A stretch of DNA of 32,068 nt from Seminavis robusta (taxonomy: Eukaryota > Bacillariophyta > Bacillariophyceae > Naviculales > Naviculaceae): the NCBI GenBank assembly GCA_903772945.1, contig CAICTM010001300.1, positions 1 to 32,068 on the forward strand. The letters run 5' to 3'. Shown piece by piece: positions 1 to 9,155 of the stretch. Below the pieces are notes generated by a model, which worked only from the letters and a program-made list of their open reading frames with translations, did not search any database and was not told the origin of the DNA. Within the stretch, counting starts at the first letter, position 1, and each line of letters starts with the position of its first letter. A program made the position numbers and the translations under genes.

Positions 1-1215
1 CAAGACAAGCATATTGTGCTTGGAAGTAATCAATCAGAGCTATATTCAAAAAGTTACATCCCACAAACATCCCTACAAGTCATGCGCGAATCAGTGATTG
101 CCATTCCAGAGAATTCCAGTCATCCCACGTATACCTGGTACTGTTTCTACAGAGGAGTCATTATCCAAAACGCCAATCACCCAACAACAAATCACAAAAC
201 ACCAACAGGAAAATTCGAAGTATCGAGTTGTCTTGTTTCGCCACCGAGACGCTGTTTGCCACTACAAGAAATAGTCCCCGATCTATCACCTGTCCATAGG
301 AATAGAATAGGAACTGCATCTGTCAGTCGCAAAGAGCATCTTCGCAGGCATTCCAAGACGAACGACCGAATCGAAAGACAAGGAATTCATTCTGTTTGCT
401 CAGAAGAAATCGAGCTGATAATCCTTTGCTCAGCCATAGCAAATACTTTCTGCTCAGTCCATTCTCGACAACAAGAACAACGTCCTAGTCCACTCCCACG
501 CGAAGCCAGCCAACCGACCGAGTCGTACATCCGTACCTCTATCGGCTGACTGATTCCGATAGAAGCACCTTTCGATTTCCCGATTGCCAAGCAAGAACTC
601 AGTATCTACACTACTCACCACACACAGTGAATCGGTAGAAACTATCTTCCTGCTACGCAACAAGGATATTCGGTGAACTCGAGTTGCAAGAACAAGAATT
701 TGGCGCCATCCCTCATTGCAGAGTACCACCACGGGCAGGCAACAACATCTCATTCTTCCAACGACCAATCACGACTACTACACAGTACCTCCTGTACGAT
801 CGTACACAAGAATCAACACACGCAGTACAGAAGCACCAGCTCTCCCTCATTCAAAACAGTGAAGATCGGGCAAGCAAATACTTCTCCACTGTGTACACGA
901 ATTCTCTAAGACAAATCCACTCGAACCAACCTATCTCCACAACCAGACGGAGTTAGAAGGATCCAAGGATACACACAACAAGCTCTCAGCCCAATGAGCT
1001 TGATACAGAGATGATGTTAGTTTATGCTTTTGTTGGTTTGGTTAGTAATCTGTGTTTTGTAGTGACAGATCCAGTGGCGGGGCTCCACTTGGTTTCGGTC
1101 CCGCTTGGAAAAGTCGCTTTTGATAATAAATAGTAAGCACTGGGGCTCTGCTTGGACCAACATTTAATGATCAATGCAAACAGCCAGCCCCCAGAAAAGG
1201 ATACACATCTCCACT
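1..1215. other. 5' flank, no supported gene
   Basis: CA-rich, low-G sequence. A plus-strand frame stays open from the start of the window to 549, but it opens at GTG, its first ATG is at codon 22, and its product has no domain I recognise. Overlapping frames are open on both strands, as expected of compositionally biased DNA. A TTTGGCGCC word at 698-706 resembles both an E2F half-site and the start of some retrotransposon primer-binding sites, but no LTR pair or gag/pol remnant is visible. The stretch could be an edge of a retroelement that continues outside the window. 960-1215 should hold the 3' end of the minus-strand gene that stops at 1216. Confidence 0.4.
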
Positions 1216-3615
1216 TCACCATCTTCCTGTTTTGGGTTGCTTGGAAGGGCGCTCAAACAAGTCTGTCCTACTTGCACTACGAACCACTTGAGGGAATGAC
1301 ATGACAGAATCAATCAGGTCTTCATTACATTGAGAAGGAGCCTCGCCGTTTCTTGCATTCCCCTCTGTACTGTCAGTTGCGGGTCTTTTTGCTTGCAACA
1401 AATAGGGGTGGCCTTCAAATAATGCAGGAGGATCGTGGACCCTAGCAGCTGCAGCGGCACTTGTCCTTCCAGGAGTGGTAGGACCGTTGGTTGCAGGAAC
1501 ACTTGCCAGGTTGTTTGTGAGTTGCTCTTGTTGTTGTTGTTGAGACAGGAGGGGTGCTCCGTTTGTGTTCAGGCCAGTCCTCGCAGGAGGGTCCTGGACC
1601 CCAACAGGACCATTGGATGCAGCATTTCTTGCCAAATTGTTTGTGAGTTGCTGCCATTCTTGCTGGGACAGAAGGGGTGCTCTGTTTGTGTCCAGGCCTG
1701 TCCCGGTAGGAGGATCCTGGATCCCTCTGTTTGTGTCCAGGTCTTTCCTGGCAGGAGGATCCAGGATCCCAATAGGACCATTGGATGCATTATTACTTGC
1801 CGAATTGTTTACGAGTTGCTGCCATTCTTGTTGGGACAAAAGGGGTGCGCTGTTTGTCTTCAGCTCTGTCCTGGTAGGAGGATCCTGAACCCCAGTAGGA
1901 CCATTGGTTGCAGGATTGCTTGCCAACTTGTGTACCAGTTGTTGCCATTCTTGTTGAGACAGAAGGGGTGCTCTGTTTGCATCCAGGTCTGCCCTGGTAG
2001 TAGGATCCTGGACTCCAGTACCGGTATGACCATTGGTTGCAGGATTACTTGCCAACTTGTTTATGAGTTGCCATTCTTGTTGGGACAGAAGGGGTGGAGG
2101 ATTGCTTGCCAAATTGTTTACGAGTTGATGCAAGTCTTGTTGGGACAGAAGGGGTGCCCTGTTTGCATTCAAGTCTGTCCTGGTAGGAGGGTCATGGACC
2201 AATGTAGGACCATTGGTTGCAGGATTACTTGCCAAATTGTGTACAAGTTGTTGCCATTCTTGTTTCGAAAGAAAGGGTGCTCTGGTTGTGTTCAGGTCTG
2301 TCCCGGTAGGCAGGTCGTGGACTCCAGTAGGACCATTGCTTGCAGGATTGCTTGCCAAATCTTTTACGATTTGCCATTCTTGTTGGGACAGAAGGGGTGG
2401 AGGATTACTCGCCAAATCGTTCACGACTTGCTGCAATTCTTGTTGGGACAGAAGGGGTGCGCTGTTTGTGTTTGGGTCTGTCCGGGTAGGAGGGTCATGT
2501 ACTCCAGTAGGACCATTGGTTGCAGGATTTCTTGCCAAATTGTTTACAAGTTGCTGCCATTCTTGTTGGGAGAGAAGGGGTGCTCTGTTTGTGTTCAGCT
2601 CTGCCCTGGCAGTTGTGTTGTGATTGGTACTTGGATTCCTCGGCAAGGGGGGTGCAAGAGACTCGCCCAGTTGGGCCGGGAATTGTGGAGCCAGGGTCCT
2701 GATCGCGGTTGGAGCCGCGTAGGTCGTCGACGCTGTAGTGGAGCCTGGCTGAACAGCCAGCAAGGGATTGTAAACGGGGGGATCCGATCTTTGCTGGGGA
2801 ACTGGCAACCCCGGCAAATGAGGAGTGCCAGCCATCTGGTCTGCTGGGGTATGGTTGGAACTGAAGCTAGGGACAGTGCCAGGGACTCTGGAATTCCACC
2901 CAAGCCAGAAGCAGTGGCAAGCTGCTGCAGATGAGCATGGTTGGATGGCGACGCTTCGAGGGAAAGGCCGCTCTCGAGCATGGTATTCGTGAGGCCTCCC
3001 TGAGTGGAACCACTTGCTGCTGCAGTGATGTCATTCCGAATACTGGATGCACCTGCCGCGGTTGGCGGGAGAGGTACATATGTTGGGATTTGTTGTGAGG
3101 AGTAATTCGTCTCCCAAACCGTGACGAGTCCCAATCGTTTGGGCCTCATCTGACGAAACTCAAGTACACGCTGGCGGCTCCTCAAAAAATTAATCTTGAG
3201 GGCAGCCAGTCTATCAATCCTCCTTTGAGACTCCTCAAGAGAAAGATTGGCCTCATTGGGGATGTATTTTTTTTCTGCTATTCAATCCAGTCCCTTCAAA
3301 TTTCTTAGAGACTCGTTTAAAACCGCAACCTAGCTCGGAGGCAATGTATTTTCGCAGAGTAGCACCCCGCTGGACACCCGGTATGTTACCGGCTGTGAAC
3401 TCTGCAACGATTCCCAATGCGTACACCTCTTCTTCCTTGGTCCAAGTGCCAGAGTAGTTGCCCCCCGCGACGTTGTTGGACCCTGCGGTAGAACCTGAAA
3501 GAATTAGTTGGCACCAAGCACAAAAGCAAGTTAATATATTGGGAGCCACTCGTTCAAAATAAAGCAACCGCTTCCTCCACTTACCACCAAAGCCTTCGTT
3601 GATACCGTTCTGCAT
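1216..3615 (-). CDS. SANT/Myb-like domain protein with LLSQQEW tandem repeats (frame-disrupted)
   Basis: Predicted start is the ATG at 3615. Exon 1 is 3615-3585 (31 nt, phase 1), followed by an intron at 3584-3495 with GTAAGT donor and TTTCAG acceptor. Exon 2 opens into a domain with GTWTKEEE, AEFTAGNI, TLRKYIASELGC and KRVSKKFEGTG, a Myb/SANT-like layout closely matching the gene at 11541-13108; DNA or chromatin binding is inferred from this. The frame then hits a stop at 3253. Removing one A from an A8 run (3267-3274) continues the homology to the paralogue (LEESQRRIDRLAALK) with equal spacing. A second shift near 2840-2900 returns to the original frame, and 1216-2835 encodes 539 residues with about ten LLSQQ(E/D)W repeats and a basic tail with RPSKQPKTGRW. 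This is either a decaying gene, a gene with compensating indels, or one with base errors. Confidence 0.6.
1485..2605 (-). repeat. In-frame coding minisatellite, ~117-123 bp unit
   Basis: About ten copies of a unit encoding APLLSQQEW, then (L/V)(V/T)NNLA(S/R)NPATNGP, then HDPPTRTDL. Unit length is about 39-41 codons. Two units are internally truncated so that LASNP runs straight into PPLLSQQEW, and one partial unit (LDTNRGIQDPPTGTG) lacks the LLSQQ core. Copies differ by substitutions and by whole-codon indels, so the frame is held across the array. This suggests expansion under selection for an open frame. The opposite strand is also open through most of it, as a by-product of the repeat. Confidence 0.85.
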
Positions 3616-4125
3616 TCAAGGATTTGTACTAGAATTGAAGGGCAGGTTTCGTTTGCATAGACACTACTCGAGTACATCAACAGCTACAATAACACCTCCT
3701 TCTACCAGATGGAAACCCCCTATTTCTGATTTCGCGGCAGTCTTCGATCGAGGTTTAGAAAAAGTGACTCTGAATTTCTGGGAATGCTCTGAAACTGCCA
3801 ATTAATCGCTAAGAGACGAAGTATGATTTGGAGAGTACAATACGATGTACCAGTTCGCTGCAGCATGCATAAGTCGTACTGTCTATGGACAGTAAAAATT
3901 CAAACAGGCTTCACATTCCTCCGTATTTGAAAGTGCACCCCAGCGACGCTTACACAAATAGACACGGACGACGACGAACGATCACTATACTACATGTACA
4001 GAACCTGTAAGCTTTATGGATGAGTACCGGTACGAGGTGAGAATGTCTATGTACCGATGTGATGTGCACCGGTACTGTCACTAGTAGCTACCTTAACAGG
4101 GTATGGCGTATGAGATAACAAAGGA
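3616..4125. other. Intergenic, probable promoter of the 1216-3615 gene
   Basis: No coding sequence recognised; a short plus-strand open frame at 3599-3805 has no protein-like features. It lies immediately upstream of the minus-strand SANT-like gene, so it should contain its promoter. I see no clear TATA box or other named site. ACCGGTAC-type words recur around 4026-4073. Confidence 0.4.
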
Positions 4126-4525
4126 CTGGACCGTCCGACGGTTTTCACACAGGATTTAAAAAATCTTGAAATTGCCACGACTGAATGACCGTTTAAAACA
4201 ATCCCTAAACAATCCCTTAACTCATCAACTATCCCTTAAACAATCCCTTAAGGAAACAATCCCTTAAAACAATCCCTTAAATCTTGGACTATCCCCTAAA
4301 CAATCCCTTAACGCCAAATGGACATACCATACAACTATCCCCTATTTCTTCAACTATCCCCTAAACAATCCCTTAAATAAACAATCCCTTAACAACAATC
4401 CCTTAAATCTTTGACTATCCCTTAAACAATCCCTTAAAAGAAACAATCCCTTAATTGTGCTGGTCAAGTTTTTGTCAGTCGTGGAAGCTTTTTAAATCCT
4501 GAGTGAAAACCGTTGGACGGTCCAG
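4126..4525. mobile_element. 400-bp non-autonomous foldback/MITE with minisatellite core
   Basis: Long terminal inverted repeats: left arm 4126-4184 and right arm 4475-4525, both starting CTGGACCGTCC(G/A)ACGGTTTTCAC and ending with CCACGACTGA. The left arm has about 8 extra bases near its inner end. No coding capacity. The 290-bp interior is a tandem array of about 16 copies of an AACAATCCCTTA / ACTATCCCTTA unit. A 2-bp GA flanks both ends (4124-4125, 4526-4527), but that is too short to prove a target duplication. The arms are unrelated to the mariner TIRs at 5937 and 10623, so that element did not obviously mobilise it. Confidence 0.75.
4200..4455. repeat. Minisatellite (AACAATCCCTTA)n
   Basis: About 16 copies of a 12-13 bp unit. 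Two variants, AACAATCCCTTAA and (A)ACTATCCC(T/C)TAA, are interleaved in a higher-order pattern: the ACTATCCC variant recurs roughly every two to four units and is always followed by an AACAATCCC unit or a spacer. It lies entirely between the arms of the 400-bp inverted-repeat element. Confidence 0.85.
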
Positions 4526-4789
4526 GAGCTTAAGCATAAGAACAAGAACAACTGATCCTTTCACTACTACTACCACCACTACTACCACAGAAAATATCTG
4601 GAACTTGCATTCATTTGTGGCTTGTGGCTTTGGGTTTGTCACTGAGAGATTTGGACTTCGTTTCTCCTGATTTCTTTTTCATTATCTGAGAAGAGGAAAA
4701 CACAGGAAGTTGCAACCATCTATTCTTTGCAGAGGACATGCTTGACTGTAATGCTGAACGTAATGGCAGATCTATGTGTTACTGTAAAA

Positions 4790-4963
4790 GCCTACCCAGA
4801 AAAAACGTCACAATTCCTGTGCATTTGAACAGGACGTCGAGCTCCTGGTATGTACAGCCTCCTGTACATATGAACAGGCAGGCCGTCCATTTCCTGTGCA
4901 ATTGAACAGGCGTCGCTATCCTGTTCGATTGCACAGGAAATTGGACGTTTTTGAATTCAGGCC
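4790..4963. repeat. Inverted-repeat element built from 18-bp near-palindromes
   Basis: The outer ends (GCCT...AAAAACGTC...TTCCTGTGCA at 4790 onward and its complement ending at 4963) form an inverted repeat of about 45 bp. Inside is a near-perfect hairpin at 4884-4947, with 27-28-nt arms and a 9-nt loop. The unit CCTGT(G/T)CA(A/T)(T/A)TG(A/C)ACAGG, itself nearly palindromic, occurs four times (around 4818, 4861, 4893 and 4920), with a fifth diverged copy at about 5006-5024. This is MITE-like. No target-site duplication could be assigned. Confidence 0.65.
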
Positions 4964-5026
4964 AAAAAAATGGCTGGCCTTGCTCTCAATCTGCGGGCAT
5001 CCTCTCTGTTCATATGCACAGGCTGT

Positions 5027-5934
5027 ATGTAGTGCTCTCTACCCCCTGTCATATAAAACATGTAGTTTAACTTGCATTTCAGTATGCATACGTCAGATAC
5101 GTATTATTACGTTTAATCAAGCATAGTTACGCATTATTTGAACAAATGTCCAAAAGTCCAAAAGTTGCCCCACCCCCCACGTATGACTCTATCTTAGTGC
5201 CTGGACTGGCTTTCAATGCAAGTGTTAACATTGACCAGCATGTACTGTATTATTGAGGATGCATCACTGACTTCTCTCCCTCGTTGAATTCCTATGGTAC
5301 ACAGGAGAGAAACCCAAGCTTGACGAACAACAGTGGATGTTGAATCGAATCGATTGAACAACGAGTGGCTGGAATCCTCGCATGGTAGAAGAGGACGACA
5401 ACGCGCAGAGGAAATTTAATCCTCCTATTGGATTCATCGCTTCTTGTTGCTTCCTCTAGCTACATAGTGTTTGTTTGGTGATTCCTGTGTCCGTACCGGT
5501 ACCGGTACCGGAACCCATTTCCTGTACCGTACGCACGGGCACCTTAATTGCTTGGTCGTACGATACAATAGTCCGTACTACTAGCTAGTAATTCAATTAG
5601 TTAGATATAGTAGAGGACCTACCCATTTCATTAGAGAGAGACCTTATCGATCAATAGGAGGGCTAGCTCTCAGACATGCATAGGTGAGGCCCCTTTTCCT
5701 TGAAGTCTGACGGATTTGCCACGGTCCAGGAATTTTTCCCTGCCAAATAAGAAAGAAATGTAAGATTCAAACTGGTGGTTTTAGCTACCAGCAGTCCAAA
5801 AATATTTTGTTGAAAATATGCGGGATTTGATGATTTCACAGACTTTGTGTTTATTCCGTTTTCACAAAGATAAAATAAATTTTGATCCTAAATTCCCACC
5901 GCCTTGATTGTTACCGCGGGACGATGCAGTACCG
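5027..5934. other. Intergenic between the inverted-repeat element and the mariner element
   Basis: AT-rich, no gene found. It contains the (TACCGG)3 tract at 5494-5511 and CTAGCTAG-type words near 5580 and 5660. Nothing else recognised. Confidence 0.5.
5494..5511. repeat. (TACCGG)3 microsatellite
   Basis: Three perfect TACCGG units. The same word recurs singly or in pairs through non-coding DNA of the window (for example near 4026, 4070, 21292, 21632 and 21793), so it is a local compositional signature rather than a gene-linked site. Confidence 0.7.
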
Positions 5935-5936
5935 TA

Positions 5937-5964
5937 CCCTTCCCTAAAATGTGAAATTTACCCC
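5937..5964. repeat. Left TIR of the mariner element
   Basis: 28 bp starting CCCTTCCCTAAAATGTG, preceded by TA at 5935-5936. It pairs with the inverted copy at 10596-10623 with two mismatches (positions 13 and 21). Confidence 0.92.
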
Positions 5965-6126
5965 GTGAAAAAGACTTAGCGTCGTTCCCCAAGACTCATA
6001 ACAAGTTTTGACATTAGAATACGGTATTAACCTCTAAATCTAGCAGTCACATTGACACTTTCTGTCGACAGCAACAGCAGCAACCACTAGCAACAACAAC
6101 AACACGATGATGGCCAAAACAGCGGC

Positions 6127-6984
6127 TCATTCATCAACATCAGCCTCTTCCAGCTCCCGAACTACCGGCTCTTCTTCTACAAATAGGCACTCATCATCGT
6201 CTAGAGCTGCTGCGTCTTCATTGGAAGGCATTGTACCTTGTTGCGGCTGAATTACGATTGGGACCATGACATTCTTTCGCGCTTTGTCCACCAAGTTGTT
6301 GTCTCCGTTGCCCACAAGAATGAGTCGAAGCACCTTGTCCCATCGCTTGAATATGTTTCGAAAGCTTCGATTTGAATCATAGCTTTCCCAAGCCTCCGTT
6401 ACAGTTCTTGACAACGCATCCGCGCTGGTTTTTGTACGTCGACGGTGGAGCTTTTCAACCCAGTTTTGGAGACCCATCCATACACCAAGATCGAGCAGGT
6501 TTGTCTCTGGACTCCTCGCCACTTGCCAGATCACTCTTACGTTGTATTGCTCCTTGAGTTTCTGGACGTACTCATCGATACAATCTCTTGTACCATGACC
6601 CCCTGCATTGTCCATGATCAAGCAAATTTCTTGTTGTGGTGGGACCCACTGATGGCTGTCGCGGATTGCTTTTCCAATCTCTAACATGTGCTCGGTCATG
6701 AATTTGGAATCACAGGTAACATCCTGCTCAAACTCGTCGCCTTTTCTGCGAACGAATGAAAGGGTAATGTGTTTGAGTGTCAGTGGGACTTTTGCTTGGC
6801 TTGTTGCTTTTGGTTGAATCAATTTTCCCAGCTCAACAATTTCTTCTTCGGTCATCGTGGTCCACTTTTTCTTGCCGGCAGCGGTGTATGAAGGGTATCG
6901 CAGTACAAGACGGTCTAATGTTTCTTGATCAATCTCCCAATGAGCAACAGCTTGGATCGCATCGAGAAGATCTTTGACTTTCAT
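6127..6984 (-). CDS. Mariner transposase, C-terminal half (second and third catalytic Asp)
   Basis: 285 residues from the ATG at 6984. It holds the second half of the DDE catalytic core: D125 in IMDNAGGHG and D165 in SPETNLLDLGVW, with 39 residues between them. That is the DD39D spacing characteristic of plant-type mariner-like transposases. The stretch before D125 (about 1-110) is longer than in animal mariners, and the tail is acidic (EEEPVVRELEEADVDE). Its ATG overlaps the stop of the upstream frame (ATGA at 6984-6981), and the amino-acid sequence reads as a direct continuation of that protein. One shifted base probably splits a single transposase; reinitiation at the overlap is the alternative. 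Confidence 0.88.
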   Translation of the reverse strand: MKVKDLLDAIQAVAHWEIDQETLDRLVLRYPSYTAAGKKKWTTMTEEEIVELGKLIQPKATSQAKVPLTLKHITLSFVRRKGDEFEQDVTCDSKFMTEHMLEIGKAIRDSHQWVPPQQEICLIMDNAGGHGTRDCIDEYVQKLKEQYNVRVIWQVARSPETNLLDLGVWMGLQNWVEKLHRRRTKTSADALSRTVTEAWESYDSNRSFRNIFKRWDKVLRLILVGNGDNNLVDKARKNVMVPIVIQPQQGTMPSNEDAAALDDDECLFVEEEPVVRELEEADVDE

Positions 6985-8423
6985 CGTGGGAAGATGGAGA
7001 TCTTTCCATTTGTCGTGATTTCTTTGTTTGTCGTGTAGTTGTCAACAATGTGCTTGAAGTAAGTTGCTCGTTGGCTGGTTTTTGTTGCACTCACTCGTTT
7101 CAGCATTATCTTTCCATTAAACCCTTCGTCTGTGTGGGGACAAGCAATCACTCCCATGAACATTACTTTCTTGGTGAATCGTCGGCTTGAAACACGCCGA
7201 GGGGGATAAAGATCGTCTGTACTGAGTTGCTCACCAGGTTGCTTTGGCAAAATCTTTCTCTTTCTTCTTTTTGACACCATGTAAAACCACTTTTCATCAA
7301 GAAAGCAATAATACGGTGGACCGGAGTGGGGCTCTCGAGAGGTGTCTTGTTCCTCGGTGGCAGAACCGTCGTCGGAATCGGATGTTTGCGCCATCCGAAT
7401 GGCTAAGCCCTCCACATAATGCTGCTCCAATTCTGTAAGTCGATCTTGCACCCATCTAACACGTTGCCTCTTCTTTTCCTCTGTGAGAATTGGTCTGGTT
7501 ACAGACGCCTTTGCTTTGCCATTCTTCGAACCGAACCAACTCCTGAGCTGAAATTCGGATAGGCTTTTGAAATGCTTGGCTTCATCTTGTTCCAACTTCG
7601 ACAGCTCCACCATCCTTTCGGCAATTTCCTGATACGAAGCCTCATCACCGACTTCTTCTTGCTTTTGAGCACGACGAAAGAGAGACAATACGTATCCCGG
7701 ATATGGTTGCTCAAAGCTTGACAGATAAGACCCACGATGGTTGCCTTCAAAAAAAGTCAAAGCATCCTGCAGCACAATCTTTCCTGTCTTGAGCGATGTC
7801 TCAAACTGCTTGTTCCAATACTTCAATCGGTGCCCTTTGGGAGGCTTGCTGAAACCAGCATCATAAGCAACAATCCTACAAGCTGCGTCGGCAATGGAAA
7901 GCTTTTTCTTCTTCTCCAGTCCGGGAATGGCATACCCCCACGATCTTGCGATGCAGAGGATGATCCACCTCATTGAATCATCAGGTCTCTTCCTTTTGAC
8001 AAGCTCAAGATAGCCGTCACCAAACCGCGAAGGTCGTTTGCCATCCACACGCAAACTGAAGTCGAGTCCCTTTGCCAACGTCATTTCGGGTGGCTCTTTC
8101 CAGTTGTGCGGAGACAGCAGTTCCTCGTACGTCGAGAGGTTGAAATGGTTGGAATGAAGGTAAATACTATCGTTGGATTGTTCTGATTGTTCGTCCTGTT
8201 CTGTTGGTTGCTCCGTTGTGTTGTTGGCTTGGTGTGCTGTGTCGCTTTCATCTCCGTCGTGATTGAATAGAGTTAGCGAAGGCTCCTCGTGTTGCAAGAT
8301 GGTTTCGAGCTCTTCTACTTGCCCATGGGTGTTCGGTGTCGTCCTTGTTCTTGGGATAACAACTGCGTGGCTGAATGATATTCGTCTTCTTGGATTTGAA
8401 TGCGGTGTTGCACTTGGCGTCAT
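6981..8423 (-). CDS. Mariner transposase, N-terminal half (HTH region and first catalytic Asp)
   Basis: 480 residues from the ATG at 8423. The N-terminal 130 residues are polar and low-complexity. The middle (about 150-320) carries a predicted helical DNA-binding region and ends in ILTEEKKRQRVRWVQDRL, the kind of segment that precedes the catalytic domain in mariners. The first catalytic Asp is D376 in FLDEKWFYMV, followed by RRFTKKVMFMGVIACP, typical of plant-type mariner-like transposases. The frame stops at 6981. Upstream of 8423 the same frame stays open, without an ATG, to 8560 with protein-like sequence (KIRDAISKWKGAY), so the true start is probably upstream, via a spliced exon. Confidence 0.88.
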   Translation of the reverse strand: MTPSATPHSNPRRRISFSHAVVIPRTRTTPNTHGQVEELETILQHEEPSLTLFNHDGDESDTAHQANNTTEQPTEQDEQSEQSNDSIYLHSNHFNLSTYEELLSPHNWKEPPEMTLAKGLDFSLRVDGKRPSRFGDGYLELVKRKRPDDSMRWIILCIARSWGYAIPGLEKKKKLSIADAACRIVAYDAGFSKPPKGHRLKYWNKQFETSLKTGKIVLQDALTFFEGNHRGSYLSSFEQPYPGYVLSLFRRAQKQEEVGDEASYQEIAERMVELSKLEQDEAKHFKSLSEFQLRSWFGSKNGKAKASVTRPILTEEKKRQRVRWVQDRLTELEQHYVEGLAIRMAQTSDSDDGSATEEQDTSREPHSGPPYYCFLDEKWFYMVSKRRKRKILPKQPGEQLSTDDLYPPRRVSSRRFTKKVMFMGVIACPHTDEGFNGKIMLKRVSATKTSQRATYFKHIVDNYTTNKEITTNGKISIFPR

Positions 8424-8570
8424 TGCTGCTCTGGCTCGCTTTGCCGAGTCGGAATTGTTGCTGCCTCTGGAGCTTGGTGTAGTTGTGTTACTAGTTTGAT
8501 TTTCTTGATCTGATGATGTGTTGTAAGCGCCCTTCCATTTGCTGATTGCATCTCTAATCTTGCGTATCTT

Positions 8571-9098
8571 TTAGCTTGTCGCCGCTCCTTTTGTTATGTA
8601 ATGAATGGGTGATCTCGTGTGCACTGGACGTCGAATTCGATTGCCTCCACCATCGTGCACTTTGCTGCCAGGGAAGTTAATGGACGGATGCATCTCTGTC
8701 GCCCGTGGTTTATTTCGGATTACAAACAACAATCGACGTGGCTCAGTGCTGCCTAGCAGCGACATCTCCATTGTTCGGAATTGAAGCTTGGGCCTCTTGA
8801 ATCGTTGGTTGAGCGCGGTGATGGATTCTTCGTTGCACACTTCTGTTTGGACAGTTCCATCGGCATCACTCTTCTCGACAACAATAGCAGTGGCAAGCAG
8901 CATGTGGTAGATGGTGAGGAAATCTAACGAGAGCACTGTAGTAATACTATTGTTAGCCAATGCCAAATCATTTGACGTTGGCACTACAAACCATCGCCTG
9001 CTTTTCAATCGGACCAACAGTTGTTGGAACAATGCTAGAGTTGATTCAGCAACGATTTGTTCTCCTGTATCATCGTACTCTTCTTCTGTTGATTCCAT
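8571..9098 (-). CDS. Unknown protein inside the mariner element, same frame as the transposase
   Basis: 175 residues from the ATG at 9098 (MESTEEEYDDTGEQ), acidic at the start and basic at the end (RNKPRATEMHP, GGGNRIRRPVHTR). No family recognised. It is in the same reading frame as the transposase N-terminal half. A single TAA at 8573-8571 separates its end (KGAATS) from the open extension KIRKIRDAISKWK leading into the transposase. It may therefore be a 5' exon of the transposase gene whose 3' end is spliced off (a GTGCAC donor near 8659 and an AAAAG acceptor near 8567 are possible but weak), or a separate passenger gene. Confidence 0.55.
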   Translation of the reverse strand: MESTEEEYDDTGEQIVAESTLALFQQLLVRLKSRRWFVVPTSNDLALANNSITTVLSLDFLTIYHMLLATAIVVEKSDADGTVQTEVCNEESITALNQRFKRPKLQFRTMEMSLLGSTEPRRLLFVIRNKPRATEMHPSINFPGSKVHDGGGNRIRRPVHTRSPIHYITKGAATS

Positions 9099-9155
9099 TT
9101 TGACTATAAAGGCTGTTACTACTGTCTACCAAATACTGGCAATGTCTGCTCGTAT

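Noticed and set aside
16..549. A 177-codon plus-strand open frame at the window edge
   Set aside because: Opens with GTG, no recognisable domain, stop-poor because of base composition; a competing open frame lies on the other strand.
698..720. TTTGGCGCC as a retrotransposon primer-binding site
   Set aside because: No LTR pair, polypurine tract or gag/pol sequence accompanies it.
1435..2934. A 499-codon open frame on the plus strand
   Set aside because: It is the complement of the LLSQQEW repeat array; its openness follows from the repeat unit, its product is Cys-rich with no domain, and the minus strand carries the domain-linked frame.
3267..3274. Programmed ribosomal frameshifting at the A8 run
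   Set aside because: No pseudoknot or conserved context seen, and the paralogue needs no shift; indel or sequencing error is simpler.
4200..4455. Regularly spaced repeats that could suggest CRISPR
   Set aside because: Units are 12-13 bp with no unique spacers, enclosed by terminal inverted repeats in a eukaryotic genome.
4896..5126. A 76-codon plus-strand open frame
   Set aside because: Starts inside the hairpin of the inverted-repeat element and has no protein-like character.
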